From Eriocheir sinensis (lineage: Eukaryota > Arthropoda > Malacostraca > Decapoda > Varunidae), in assembly GCF_024679095.1 (NCBI RefSeq), contig NC_066562.1:8745398-8809397 (forward strand): DNA of 64,000 nt, read 5' to 3'. The notes under the pieces are model-generated. The model had not been told where the DNA came from, did not search any database, and saw only the letters and a program-made list of their open reading frames with translations. Made by a program: the position numbers and the translations under genes. How positions within the stretch are numbered: position 1 is the first letter of the stretch; the number at the start of each line of letters is the position of its first letter. This document shows, piece by piece, positions 1-11,346 of this stretch.

Positions 1-448
1 CATCCCCTCCCCTCCCTTTCCCTCAGTTGTCTTCTTTTCCTCCTCCGTTTTCCTTCCTTTCTTCTTTTCTCCTCTCCCTTCCCTTCTCTCCTCTCCCTTC
101 CTATCCACCCCTCCCCTTGTTTACTTACCTTCCTTTCCTCCCCTCCCTTCCCTCCCTTTCTCTTCCCCATCTCCCATCCCTTCACATCCCCTCCCTCCTT
201 ACCTTCCTCTCCCTCTCTTCCTTCTTTTCCTTCTTCCTACTTTCTTACCTTCCCCTAACTTTCTCCTCCTTTCCTCACTCCTTTTATCTCCTTCTCTCCG
301 CTTCTAGTCTCCCTCCTCCTCCATTCCTTCCCTTCCCTTTTTTTGCTCCATTTCTCTTAGCCGGAGGAGGCGAAGAAGGAGGAAAAAATCTTGAAACAGT
401 TATTATTGCTACTGAGACAGACCAGCACATATGATTTAGACTACTGTA

Positions 449-481
<33 letters not shown>

Positions 482-805
482 CTCCTCCTTCTGTGTCTCT
501 TCCTTTTATTCCTCCTCTTTTCGCTTCTTCTAATCCTACTCTCTTTAGTGTTTCTTCCCTTCCGAACCTCCACTCCTCCTCCTCCTCCTCCTCCTCCTCT
601 TCATGAATGCCTTTTTTTCCCTCCATTTCCTCCTCCTTTTCCCTCTCTTCCTCTTCCTATTCCTCAGTTTTATCTTTTTGTCAGAACTTTCTTTGTCCTT
701 AGAACCTCCTCTTCCTTCTCTTCTTCCTCCATCTCCCTTTCCTTCTCTTCCTCTTCTTCCTCATTCCTCACACCTGCTCTGCTTTCTCTACACAGCCTCA
801 ACACC
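1..805. other. Pyrimidine-rich block with (CTC)n tracts
   Basis: The plus strand is almost pure C/T, apart from a purine patch at about 361-420. Trinucleotide (CTC)n runs lie near 449-490 and 573-604. Overlapping Ser/Pro/Leu-rich ORFs in several frames are what such composition gives by chance. No gene is seen. Confidence 0.85.
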
Positions 806-1194
806 TCACACAACCCACGCCCGTAAGGTAAAACAAGGCCATTCGATTCGTCCCGCCTCGCGCTTCTCTTTCTCTGATCATCTCGCAATCATCTCACACC
901 ACAGTTGCGATGCCCGAGCCGGTAAACCACTGCCCAGGGTAATGAAGACAGTTCCGTCCGTCTATGGTTACAAGCACATTGTATATCCCATTTTCTGACC
1001 CACAACAATCGCAAATAACCTACGATAAGTTAACGTTTGCAGCCATAACTTTGATTGAATGTCATTGTTTGTGTGGGTACGAGAGTTTATTGGGGGTCTG
1101 AAACTGGTGAATGGATCACTCTGACTACGGTAATTTGGTTTGTTTCTCCTCTTCCTAACGCTGAAATTTAGTTTGTTATTCACAGACGACTCCA
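806..1194. other. Non-repetitive stretch, no gene recognised
   Basis: Mixed-composition sequence without tandem structure. ORFs on both strands are under 80 codons and show no familiar motif. Confidence 0.6.
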
Positions 1195-1480
1195 TCCCTC
1201 ACATCAACTATCTTCAATGGTCGAAAATGAGATCAGTCGGGTCGTATTGAGTGTATTTCTAGGTTCACGGTACAGAAGAAGGGTCAGACCACCACCCGGG
1301 TCACAAAGCTACCCCTGGAAATGCCCCAAACTCCTCCGAAAGCCTTGTCAAAAATGTGAGCTTGGGTGCAGAAATCTAAGAAGGGTCAGACTACCACCCG
1401 GGTCATAAAACTACCTCTGGAAATGCCTCAAACTCCTCCGAAAGCCTTGTCAAAAATGTGATTTTGGGTTCCGAAATGTG
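1195..1480 (+). repeat. Dispersed minisatellite-bearing element, copy A (about 2 units of 102 bp)
   Basis: A leader (about 1195-1279, containing GGTTCACGGTACAGAAGA) precedes two units. The GGGTCAGAC landmarks at 1281 and 1383 are 102 bp apart. Leader and units match the reverse complement of the 6816-7745 array, so this is an inverted, dispersed copy of the same element. The unit carries CTCCGAAAGCCTTGTCAAA in both copies. Confidence 0.8.
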
Positions 1481-2032
1481 CTAAAAATAAACCCCTCAAC
1501 TGCTCCCCGCGTAAGTCAGCGTAGCGTTACTCTTAGCCTGCCTCCGTAAGCACCGTTATTTGCCTCGTAAGAATGGTCCAGCGTCGCCATAAAGTGTACC
1601 TGAACCCTTACAGAGGGATCGAGCCCATTCAGAATGTACCCAGCCCCTTGTACGGCGCCCGAAACTCCCCGCTGATGTCTTCATTCGCGTAGATCTCCTC
1701 AACCCGCCTATGGAGCACCCGAAGTCCATCCGTCGGGTATATTTCAAGCCGTCCCGCGCCCAGAGATGTCAGGTATTGCTCTTCCATAAACCAAACGTCA
1801 GCTTCTAAATAGTTTCTCACTCTCGTTAACTTTCAAATACTTCGCTTACAATTCTTCCCGTGGTCTGTTTGCGCCTTATTATTACTGACGGTGGAAATTT
1901 AATATGTTGGGTTTTGTTAATACTCGTAGAAGGGGTGCATAGAGAGCGTGTAAGGGGTGGTACCGGCTGACTGATGGTGTTGGATCTGGTGTTAGGAAGA
2001 AAAGCTGTCCAGTGATATCCATGACAGTGATA
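1481..2032. other. Non-repetitive stretch with a 63-codon minus-strand ORF of ordinary composition
   Basis: On the minus strand, 1820-1629 is open and encodes a peptide of ordinary, non-low-complexity composition (for example EEIYANEDISGEF). Reading upstream, an in-frame TGA lies a few codons before it, no clear splice acceptor is visible and the donor side is weak. It could be a decayed exon or transposon fragment. I do not recognise the family. Confidence 0.3.
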
Positions 2033-2071
2033 TGTGCCCTAGAGCTGTCTCCTTTGTTGTAAAAAAAAAAA
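2033..2071 (+). mobile_element. SINE-like 3' end fragment
   Basis: Ends with GCCCTAGAGCTGTCTCC followed by a T-rich link and an A-run. The same 3' end is found at 39890-40043, 36642-36822 (minus), 45790-45860 and 46989-47033 (minus). Only the terminal ~40 bp are recognisable here. Confidence 0.6.
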
Positions 2072-2303
2072 TCATTCATACACCTTCGAAAAAACTTAAC
2101 TTAATACAACCCAAGTCAAATATATACACTACCTCTTCTCCAATGCGCCGCGCTAATATCTGTAGTAAAAAGTCTCGCGTGTAACATCAGTAGCAAGCTT
2201 GTAAAGAAATATTGAAAGGTTTATCAAGTTCACCTCCCCGATGATTATGACGGAGCCGAGTTTAATCCCTCCTAAAGATCCTTAATAATAGCTGCTAGTA
2301 ACG

Positions 2304-2306
<3 letters not shown>
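2072..2306. other. Non-repetitive stretch, nothing recognised
   Basis: AT-leaning unique sequence with no ORF worth noting. Confidence 0.5.
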
Positions 2307-2379
<73 letters not shown>

Positions 2380-2400
2380 CTCAAAAAACTTGTACCCATT

Positions 2401-2466
<66 letters not shown>

Positions 2467-2496
2467 GTATGGAAAAGAGATAGACATAGATAGATA

Positions 2497-2577
<81 letters not shown>
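2307..2577 (+). repeat. Compound (GA)n microsatellite in three blocks
   Basis: (GA)n runs at 2307-2378, 2402-2465 and 2501-2577 are separated by unrelated spacers of about 23 and 35 bp. The second spacer is GATA-like (AGATAGACATAGATAGATA). Confidence 0.95.
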
Positions 2578-2579
<2 letters not shown>

Positions 2580-2896
2580 TCAGAAGGAATCTTATATATA
2601 GCTAAACAAAATCCCAAATATAATATCGAGATTACATTACCAAACAGTTATTATTTAGTTAAGGACTCAGGGCAGCGTGCAATCAAGGCCCTTCAGCTGT
2701 TAGTAGAGGCTGTCTGTGCCGTCACGCTGGTAAAGGGGGGCTGTCAGAGGGCTCCTGCTGTTAAGGGAAGCTGCCGGCGTGCTCCTGTTTAACGTAAAGC
2801 TTGTAGGAGGATTAGTTAAGGTTATTTTATATGCATCCAGACAGCCTTACCTAACTTGTAATTCTGATGTCGTGGTGATAAGGGAATTGGCGGTAG
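2578..2896. other. Non-repetitive stretch, nothing recognised
   Basis: Contains short imperfect local repeats around GGGCTCCTGCTGTTAAG near 2700-2790. No supported gene. Confidence 0.5.
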
Positions 2897-3008
2897 AGGA
2901 GGAGGAGGAGGAGGAGGAGGAGGAGGAGGAGGAGGAGGAAGAAGAAGAAGAAGAAGAAGAAGAAGAAGAAGAAGAAGAAGAAGAAGAAGAAGAAGAAGAA
3001 GAAGAAGA
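2897..3008 (+). repeat. (GAG)n-(GAA)n compound trinucleotide array
   Basis: (GAG)n from about 2897 changes to (GAA)n near 2939 and continues to 3008. It gives poly-Glu in one frame, which is no evidence of coding. Confidence 0.95.
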
Positions 3009-3602
3009 AAAAGAATAATATGATGGACGAGAAAAAGGAAAAAAAAGAGGTAGAGGAGGAAGACGAAGAGGAAAAGGAAGAGGAAGAAAAGAACAAGAAG
3101 GAAAACTAGAAGAAAAAGAACAAAATGACGGACGAGAAAGAGGAAAAAGAGGAAGAGGAGGAAGAGGAAGAAGAGAGGAGGAGGAAGAGGAAGAAAAGAG
3201 GAGGAGATAGGTTGTATGTTATTTATCTAATGTTATTTATCTTTGTTTTCTTTCCCATTTCTCTAAGTTATTCCTGTGTTCTTTTCCTTGATATTTACTC
3301 TCTCCTTTTCCTTCCTCCTTTTCCTTCTCTTCATCGTTCTTTTTTTCATTCTTCTTCTTCCTGTTTCCAATTTTTATCCTTTGATTTTGTTTTCATTAGT
3401 TTTTCTTTTCCTTAGTTTCTTCATTTTTTTTCTGCCCTTGTTCTTGTTTTCCTTGTTCTTTTCTTCCTCCTCCTTCTCTTCCTCTTCCTCCTCTTTCTCT
3501 TCTCTCTCTTTTTTTTATTCCTTTTTTTTTTGTTCTAGTTCTTATTGCTCTTTTTGTTACTGTTCTTTCTCCTCCTCCTCCTCCTCCTCCTCCTCCTCCT
3601 CC
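3009..3602. other. Purine block switching to pyrimidine block
   Basis: 3009-3215 is purine-rich, with an imperfect duplication around GACGGACGAGAAA. From 3216 the same strand becomes T/C-rich, ending in a (CTC)n run at about 3570-3602. Confidence 0.75.
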
Positions 3603-3627
3603 AAAAAACTGGCCACCGTGACAGATT

Positions 3628-3836
3628 TTCCCTTCCCTTCCCTTCCCTTCCCTTCCCTTCCTTTCCTTTCCCTCCCCTTCCCTTCCCTTCCCTTCCCTTC
3701 CCTTCCCTTCCCTTCCCTTCCCTTCCCTCCCCTCCCCTCCCCTTCCCTTCCCTTCCCTTCCCTTCCCTTCCCTTCCCTCCCCTCCCCTTCCCTTCCCTTC
3801 CCTCCCCTTCCCTTCCCTTCCCTTCCCTTCCCATCC
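3628..3836 (+). repeat. (CCCTT)n pentanucleotide array
   Basis: About 40 units of TTCCC with occasional TCCCC and TCCTT variants. The pentamer phase is kept through most of the array. Confidence 0.95.
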
Positions 3837-4430
3837 CATATACACCCTTCCTTTCTTCACTTGTATCTTTATGTTAATTTTTTTTGGCATTTTTTCAACT
3901 TGTAATCTTCATCTTCTTCCCTTTCTCTTCTTTCTCTTCTTTTCGTCCTCCTTCTTTTCTTTATTTGTGTTTTTAGTGTATTTTTTTCATCATTTTTTTC
4001 CCTTCTTATATTTTCACTTTCTTTCTCTTTATTTCTATCTTTCTTCTTTAGTATCTTTATGAAGTATTGTGTATCTTTTTTCTTAAACATTTTTTGCTAT
4101 AATTGTATGTTCCTTTCCTCCTCCTCTTTCTTTCTTTCTTTCTTTATTTTTCTTTCTTTATTTTATTTTCTGCCCTAGTCCCATTTTATCCTTTCCCTTC
4201 ACCTCCTCCTCCTTGCTCTCCTTCTTCCTCATCATCTTTCTTTATCAGTTCTTCCATTATTCCTTTAGTTTCTTTTATCAGTTCATTTTACTTGAGTTTT
4301 TGTGTATTATTCTTAAACTCTCTGGTCTTAATCATTAACTCTCTCTAATTCTCCTCCTTTCTCCTAATCTTTCCTCACTGTCCTAATCATACGCTCCTTT
4401 TCCTTCCTACCAGTCACAGCCCTCGAGAAA
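3837..4430. other. T/C-rich low-complexity sequence
   Basis: Mostly TTTC/TTCT sequence grading into mixed sequence by 4380. No gene seen. Confidence 0.7.
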
Positions 4431-5580
4431 GTATTTAAAGTTAACTAAGTGTGAAAATAACCTAATGGGGAAGGTTAGGTTATATCGAGGTGTGAAGAGT
4501 CTCTAAGCAGCCTCAGTTTATAATATACGTCGCCTCATGTGTTGGTAGTAAGTTTAACGCGTTGGTGCAAAACGTTATAAAAAGCTACGTGTGAAAATCT
4601 TGCTCAGGTTGACTAGGAATTATCGTGTTAGAGTGGATGGATAACCTTTACTAATACTCTATTTCATCCTCTTTATTTTTTGCCTCATGTGGAAGTTTAA
4701 ATATTAGTTCGTCTTTCCTTTCTCCGTTTAGCGAAAGTTTTGAGTGTGAAAATGATGCCCAGGTTAGCAATTAAGGTGTGAGGGTGGATGGGTAACCTTA
4801 ACTAATACTCTACTTCATCCTCTTTACTTTTTGCCTCATGTGGAAGTTTAAATATTAGTTCGTCTTTCCTTTCTCCGTTTAGCGAAAGTTTTGAGTGTGA
4901 AAATGATGCCCAGGTTAGCAATTAAGGTGTGAGGGTGGATGGGTAACCTTAACTAATACTCTACCTCATCCTCTTTACTTTTTGCCTCATGTGGAAGTTT
5001 AAATATTAGCTCGTTTTTACTTGCTCCGTTTAGTGAAAGTTTTAAGTGTGAAAATGATGCCCAGGTTAGCAATTAAGGTGTGAGAGTGAATGAATAACCT
5101 TAACTAATACTCTACTTCATCCTCTTTATTTTTTGCCTTATGTGGAAGTTTAAATATTAGTTCGTCTTTCCTTTCTCCGTTTAGCGAAAGTTTTGAGTGT
5201 GAAAATGATGCCCATGTTAGCAATTAAGGTGTGAGGGTGGATGGGTAACCTCCATTTATACTCTCAATACTTCATACATTATACGTAACACTCTTACTTT
5301 GCCTCACGGGGAGTTAAGATATTAGTCCGTCTATACTTCCTCAGTTTATAGGAGGCGTGAAAATCCTGCCTTGGGGAACCTGGATTTAACGCGTTAGTGC
5401 GGATAAACTGACTCGATTTATAGGTACTCCTGTCTAACGGTGGATTAACCTGTTTCTGCTAATATGCATTCTCATTTTACTGGGAATTAGGCGTGAAAAT
5501 AATGCTAAAGGGGACTAGGAATTAACGTGTTTGAGTGTATGAAAAGACTCAGTTGATGCTTCCTCCGGTCTCACGGGGGA
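4431..5580 (+). repeat. 151-bp satellite array with degenerate flanks
   Basis: The landmark GATGCCCA falls at 4754, 4905, 5056 and 5207, exactly 151 bp apart. The unit also carries TTTGCCTCATGTGGAAG and TTTCTCCGTTTAGCGAAAG. A diverged unit starts near 4599. Further decayed units, recognisable by GTGAAAAT plus ACTAGGAATTA-like stretches, extend to both sides. Central units are more alike than outer ones, the usual gradient for tandem arrays. Confidence 0.9.
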
Positions 5581-5586
5581 CTACAT

Positions 5587-5967
5587 GTGAAAATACAGCA
5601 AGGGGAGGAAGGAGGAGAGGAAGAGCGCTGGATATAGAGGTGTGAGTGTTTGTTAGGACGGGAAGATCGGAAAGAAGGATGAGAGTTATTGGAGAAAGAA
5701 TACAAGAGTTAGTGTGAAAATACAGCAAGGGGAGAAAGGAGGAAAGAAAGCGTTGGATATTCAGTTGTGAGGGTGTTTGTTAGGACGGGAAGATCGGAAA
5801 GAAGGATGAGAGTTATAGGAGAAAGAATACAAGAGTTAGTGTGAAAATACAGCAAGGGGAGAAAGGAGGAAAGAAAGCGTTGAATATACAGTTGTGAGGG
5901 TGTTTGTTAGGACGGGGAAATGGGAATGGAGGATGAGCATTGTAGGAGGAAGAATACAAGAGTTAGC
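5587..5967 (+). repeat. 127-bp tandem repeat, 3 units
   Basis: GTGAAAATACAGCAAGGGG starts at 5587, 5714 and 5841, exactly 127 bp apart. Shared internal landmarks include GTTTGTTAGGACGGG. The opening GTGAAAAT resembles the start of the neighbouring 151-bp unit, so the two families may be related. Confidence 0.92.
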
Positions 5968-6435
5968 GTGTGTTAAGACAAGAATGGGGAGGGAAAGGGA
6001 ACATCACAAGAATAGGAATGCAGGTAAGAACGCTGAATATACATGGAATTGACCCCATGGTATAACACATTCTCTGATGGGAAATGCTAAGCTGATATGG
6101 AAGTTTTATGCTGATAGGAAGATAGTGTTGGTTAGCTTTGTAATTAATAAGCAAACTGCCATTTTTTGCTCATGATAAAGATATGGGGAAGATGTGGATT
6201 AGGGAGTTACTTATCTTCCTAACTAATGTACTTTCGCTTCCTTGAGAGAAAAGCTCAGGGAAGATAAAAGAAAAGCTTGCATGTCTAACGTATCTTTCTA
6301 ATTAGTAAGCTGACTGCCATTTTTCGTTCATAATAAAGATATGGAATAGAGAGTCACTTATCTTAACTAACATCCTATCGCTTCCTTGAGATAGAAGTTC
6401 AGGGAAGACAGAGAAAAAAATTTGCATATTATCCC
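5968..6435 (+). repeat. About 160-bp direct duplication
   Basis: Two copies begin at about 6140 (AGCAAACTGCC) and 6300 (AAGCTGACTGCC). They share GATAAAGATATGG-like and CGCTTCCTTGAGA landmarks. 5968-6137 is unique sequence. Confidence 0.8.
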
Positions 6436-6815
6436 CAAAAATGAACCGACGATAGCTCATGTGCCTTAAATATATCTAAAGGCGAATGATGACGTTAAGC
6501 TAAGCGATCAACCGTCCCCTGATGATAATGGTAATGATGATGGTGGTGATGATGATGGCACCCGGCCCGTAATGTTGAAGGCTGAATGAAGATAGGCGAT
6601 CAGTGTTCCTGTGGTGATGGTGATGATAGTAATGATGTGGAGAGGGAAAAAAATATACCGATTCTGGACGTGTTTTTGCCCTCGTACGTAAGACATGGCG
6701 GTAAGGCGTGCAGGTTCGGGCGACGTGGGTTTGCTTAAGTGGTTAGTGTGAGTAAAGTAAGGTAAGGAAAAGTAAGGTAGAGTAGGTGTGGTTAATAGGG
6801 GTAGTATTACAAGAC
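6436..6815. other. Mixed stretch with GATG-rich patch
   Basis: Degenerate GATGGTGATGATG sequence at about 6520-6640. A GTAAGGTA-rich patch follows at about 6740-6795. No gene seen. Confidence 0.6.
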
Positions 6816-7700
6816 ATCGCAGCCTAAGAACACATATTTGACAAGGCTTTCGTAGGAGTCGTGGGCATTTCCAGGGGTAGTTTTATGACCCTGGTGGTAG
6901 TGTGAGTCTTCTTCTGTACCATGAGCCTAAAGAAACACTCATTTGACAAGGCTTTCGTAGGAGTTGTGGCCATTTCCAGGGGTAGTTTTATGACCCTGGT
7001 GGTAGTGTGAGTCCTCTTCTGTACCATGAGCCTAAAGAAACACACATTTGACAAGGCTTTCGTAGGAGTCGTGGGCATTTCCAGGGGTAGTTTTGTGACC
7101 CTGGTGGTAGTGCGAGTCTTCTTCTGTACCATGAGCCTAAAGAAACACTCATTTAACAAGGCTTTCGTAGGAGCTGTGGGCATTTCCAGGGGTAGTTTTA
7201 TGACCCTGGTGGTAGTGTGAGTCCTCTTCTGTACCATGAGCCTAAAGAAACACTCATATGACAAGGCTTTCGTAGGAGTTGTGGGTATTTCCAGGGGTAG
7301 TTTTATGACCCTGGTGGTAGTGTGAGTCCTCTTCTGTACCATGAGCCTAAAGAAACACTCATTTGACAAGGCTTTCGTAGGAGTTGTGGGCATTTCCAGG
7401 GGTAGTTTTATGACCCTGGTGGTAGTGTGAGTCCTCTTCTGTACCATGAGCCTAAAGAAACACTCATTTAACAAGGCTTTCGTGGGTGTTGTGGGTATTT
7501 CCAGGGATAGTTTTATGACCCTGGTGGTAGTGTGAGTCCTCTTCTGTACCATGAGCCTAAAGAAACACTCATTTGACAAGGCTTTCGTAGGAGTCGTGGG
7601 CATTTCCAGGGGTAGTTTTATGACCCTGGTGGTAGTGTGAGTCCTCTTCTGTACCGTGAACCTAAAGAAACACTCATTAGAACCCGATTGACCTCCTCTT
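6816..7700 (-). repeat. 105-bp minisatellite array, about 8 units, copy B of the dispersed element
   Basis: GTACC landmarks at 6916, 7021, 7126, 7231, 7336, 7441, 7546 and 7651 are exactly 105 bp apart. As 105 is a multiple of three, a 259-codon minus-strand ORF (7603-6824) runs through as a 35-residue repeat (for example RLMVQKRTHTTTRVIKLP). Most unit differences are single substitutions. Beyond 7651, homology to copy A continues to about 7745, so the array sits inside a larger element. A real protein cannot be excluded, but there is no promoter, domain or splice evidence. Confidence 0.93.
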
Positions 7701-7834
7701 TGACCTTTAGAAATAGCTGATGTGGGAACTGAAAGTGTCTCACAATATTAACTTGAGGGTTTGTGAGGGAGAGGAGAGAATGGGAAGGGGTGTGTAAGGG
7801 AGGGTTCGCCATAGAGAAGTGTTGCCAGATACCC
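7701..7834. other. Leader of copy B and unique sequence
   Basis: The first ~45 bases are the inverted counterpart of the copy A leader (1195-1260). The rest is unique and purine-leaning. Confidence 0.5.
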
Positions 7835-8105
7835 AAGGAAGAAAATGGAGAGAAGAAAGAAGAATATTGTGATGAGAAATGTTGGATAAGGAAGAAAAAG
7901 GAATGAAGGAAAAAAAATTAAACGAAAAATGTTGAATGAGGAAGAAAATTAAATGAAAAAAGAGGAAAATTGTGGCGAAAAATGTTGGATAAGGAAGAAA
8001 AAGAAATGAAGGAAGAAAATAGAGAAGAAAAATATTGGATGAGGAAGAAAAAGGAGTGAAAAAAGAGGAAAATTGTGCTGAAAAATATTGGATGAGTAAT
8101 ATATG
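7835..8105 (+). repeat. 50-53-bp purine-rich minisatellite, about 5 units
   Basis: ATGTTGGAT or ATATTGGAT landmarks at 7879, 7929, 7982, 8032 and 8085, each followed by GAGGAAGAAAA-like sequence. Confidence 0.85.
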
Positions 8106-8468
8106 TAAAACTAAATAGGAAAATAAATAAAATAAAAATAAGTTACTAGGAAGTTGAAATAAACGTGAAATGAGAAAAAAAAGTAAGACACTGAGGTGAA
8201 AAACTTTGATTAGGAATAAATAAAAAAAATAACTCACAAAAACGGCAAAAATTATACAAAAAAAAAGAAAAAACAACAGAAATAATGAAGAAAAAAGTTA
8301 ACCAGAAGTTGATATAGACGTTGAATGGAAAAAAATAACGAACAGAAATTTGGGTCTAGTAAAGTTTAGTGAAGTTTATCGCAAATACCTGTTGTAGCGA
8401 AGGCCAGGTGTAATTACGGGGCGCTGAAGGGGCTGTTGAGTGGCCTAATTGCTTCATTACCGGCGACA

Positions 8469-8471
<3 letters not shown>
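8106..8471. other. A-rich stretch, nothing recognised
   Basis: A-rich sequence with weak duplications. The last ~80 bp are GC-richer and contain CAGGTG twice. Confidence 0.55.
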
Positions 8472-8529
<58 letters not shown>

Positions 8530-8558
8530 TGTTATATTATCTCAAACACCTCACGATC

Positions 8559-8620
<62 letters not shown>

Positions 8621-8651
8621 GTGTTTTACTATCTCAAAACCGCTCACGAGG

Positions 8652-8726
<75 letters not shown>
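8472..8726 (+). repeat. Compound (GA)n microsatellite with homologous spacers
   Basis: (GA)n at 8472-8525, 8562-8614 and 8656-8726. The two spacers are related to each other: both carry AAAGGTGTT, then CTATCTCAAA or TTATCTCAAA, then CTCACGA. Spacer plus array therefore duplicated as a unit of roughly 90 bp. Confidence 0.93.
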
Positions 8727-8729
<3 letters not shown>

Positions 8730-9150
8730 GGAAGGAAAGGAAGTAAAAAAGATTGCTGTTAAGAATGGAACATAAACTATGGAGAGAGAGATAAGAGAAG
8801 AAAGAGATGGAATGAGAAAATATAGGAGAGAGAAGAAGGAAGAAAAAAAAGAAGGGAATGGAAAGTGACAAGAGAGAAAAGAGTAAGAGGAGGCAAGAAA
8901 TAAATGAAAGTAAAGAAAAGGAAATGAAAAGAATAGGAAAAAAAAGGATACCGAGAAAGAGATAAGGAAAATAAAGGAACAGAAGGGAGTTTAAAGGAAG
9001 GAAAAGAGGGAAAAAAAGGAAGAAAGGCAGAAAAGGAAGGAAGAAAGGAAAGGGAACGAAATATATAAGAAGAAGAAGGGAAGGGAGCCAAAGGAAAGTA
9101 AAGGAAAGGGAGAAGAAACAGAAGGGAAAAGAAGGGAGGGTAAGCGAGGG
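8727..9150. other. Purine-rich block
   Basis: Nearly pure A/G on the plus strand with GGAAA-type words. No gene seen. Confidence 0.75.
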
Positions 9151-9449
9151 AGGCAGGGTGATACTGGTGGTCCTATCGATGACCCCGGCTTAGGTCATCG
9201 CCAGCCTGACCTCCCTAACCCCCCCGTGACCTCCTATTAACGCACCTCACACCTCGCCTTACCCTGAGGTCACCCTGCTGTCGACACGAACTATGCTCAG
9301 AAACGCCCGTGCCACAAACTCTCTCTCTACGCCGGTCCCGTGAGATCAGTTCCAACGCTATCAATAATATCAGATAGCCAGACGCTGTTCCCTACAACCT
9401 ATCTGATAACATTCCTGCTATTGTTACTATTACTACTGGTGCTGGTATT
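9151..9449. other. Complex island with TGACCT/AGGTCA words
   Basis: GC-richer unique sequence. AGGTCA or TGACCT words occur near 9194, 9210, 9229 and 9270, with E-box-like CACCTC around them. No ORF of note. Confidence 0.5.
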
Positions 9450-9450
9450 T

Positions 9451-9481
<31 letters not shown>

Positions 9482-9630
9482 CCCATACACTCCAACCACC
9501 CACAACAACAACAGAAGTAAAAAACGAAACAAAGAACGATAAAAACACGAAGAAAAATCATAGTACCGGCCACCCATAACGTAGACCAGTTGCTCGGTGG
9601 CTGTGGTGGTGGTGGTGGTGGTGGTGGCGG
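9450..9630 (+). repeat. (CTA)n and (GGT)n trinucleotide tracts
   Basis: (CTA)n at 9450-9481 and (GGT)n at 9603-9630, separated by unique sequence. Confidence 0.9.
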
Positions 9631-9889
9631 AGGTGTCGGGACCCGGTCGATAGAGAAGCTCCCCTTTGCCTATTTATTGCATTCCTGAAAAACGGGCCTG
9701 ACCACTTTCCAAAACCGAGCGGGCGAGAAAAAAAGAACGGGGAAAAAAAGTCGGAGAGAAATACGAGGGAAGGGAAAGGGAAGGGGGAGAGAGAGAGAGA
9801 GAGGGGGAGGGAAGGAGAGAGAGAGAGAGAAAGAGGGAGAGATAGTTTTAGAGAGATAGGGAAAAAGATTGGATAAAAAGCAGAGTGAA
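9631..9889. other. Short unique piece followed by purine block
   Basis: 9631-9720 is mixed sequence. 9725-9889 is A/G-rich with GA and GGGA runs. Confidence 0.65.
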
Positions 9890-10110
9890 ATACAAGGGAA
9901 GGGAAGGGAAGGGAAAGGAAGGGAAAGGAAGGGAGAGGAAGGGAAGGGGAGGGAAGGGAAAGGAAGGGGAAGGAAGGGAAGGGAAGGGAAACGAAGGGAA
10001 GAGAAGGGAAGGGAAGGGAAGGGAAGGGAAAGGAAGGGAAGGTGAAGGAAGGGAAGGAAACGGAAAGGAAAGGAAAGGAAGGGAAAGGAAGAGAAGGGAA
10101 AGGAATTAAG
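9890..10110 (+). repeat. (GGGAA)n pentanucleotide array
   Basis: About 44 pentamers, with AGGAA and GAGAA variants. It is the strand complement of the family seen at 3628-3836. Confidence 0.93.
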
Positions 10111-10121
10111 GGAAGGGAAGG

Positions 10122-10390
<269 letters not shown>

Positions 10391-10930
10391 CCTTACGTTA
10401 ACTTACCTTACCCCATCTTACCTTACCTTACCTTAATCTACCTTACCTTACCTAACCTTACCTTACCTAACCTTACCTTACCTTACCTTACCTTACCTTA
10501 CCCCACCTTACCTTACCTTACCTTACCTTACCCCACCTTACCTTACCTTACCTTACCTTACCTTACCTTACCCCACCTTACCTTACCTTACCTTACCTTA
10601 CCTTACCTTCCCATATGTATTACCTCTTCGCCTTTATGTAACCTTACCTTATCTTTCCTTCCCTTCTCTTCCCTTACCTTACCTTGCCTTGCCTTGCCTT
10701 GCCTTGCCTTGCCTTGCTTTGCCTTATATTTCCTTACCTTCCCTTCCCTTATCTTCCCTTCCCTTCCCTTCCCTTCCCTTCCTTTACCTTCCCTTACCTT
10801 ATTTTCCCTTCCCTTATCTTATCTTCCCTTATCTTCCCTTCCCTTCCCTTCCGTTACCTTAATTAATCTTACCTTCCCTTACCTTACCTTACCAAATATT
10901 ACCTCACCTTACCTTACCTCACCTGGTCTG
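10391..10930 (+). repeat. (CCTTA)n pentanucleotide domain with CCTTG, CCCTT and CCTAA variants
   Basis: About 540 bp of pentamers. CCTTA dominates to about 10610. A block of CCTTG lies at about 10683-10730, then CCCTT and ATCTT, then CCTTA again. Local homogenisation into sub-blocks is visible. Confidence 0.95.

Positions 10931-11346
<416 letters not shown>

Noticed and set aside
1556..1820. Protein-coding exon in the 63-codon minus-strand ORF
   Set aside because: Composition looks ordinary, but an upstream stop is close and neither splice side fits. Mentioned only as a note in its stretch.
2779..3018. ORF with poly-Glu tail over the GAG/GAA array
   Set aside because: The frame is open only because GAG and GAA are sense codons. 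The flanking part shows no domain and no splice context.
3276..3905. 209-codon ORF over C/T-rich sequence
   Set aside because: Overlaps a CCCTT pentamer array that is open in several frames on both strands; pure composition.
6824..7603. 259-codon ORF over the 105-bp array as a true gene
   Set aside because: Explained by a unit length divisible by three. No start context, domain or splice sites. Kept as a repeat with a note.
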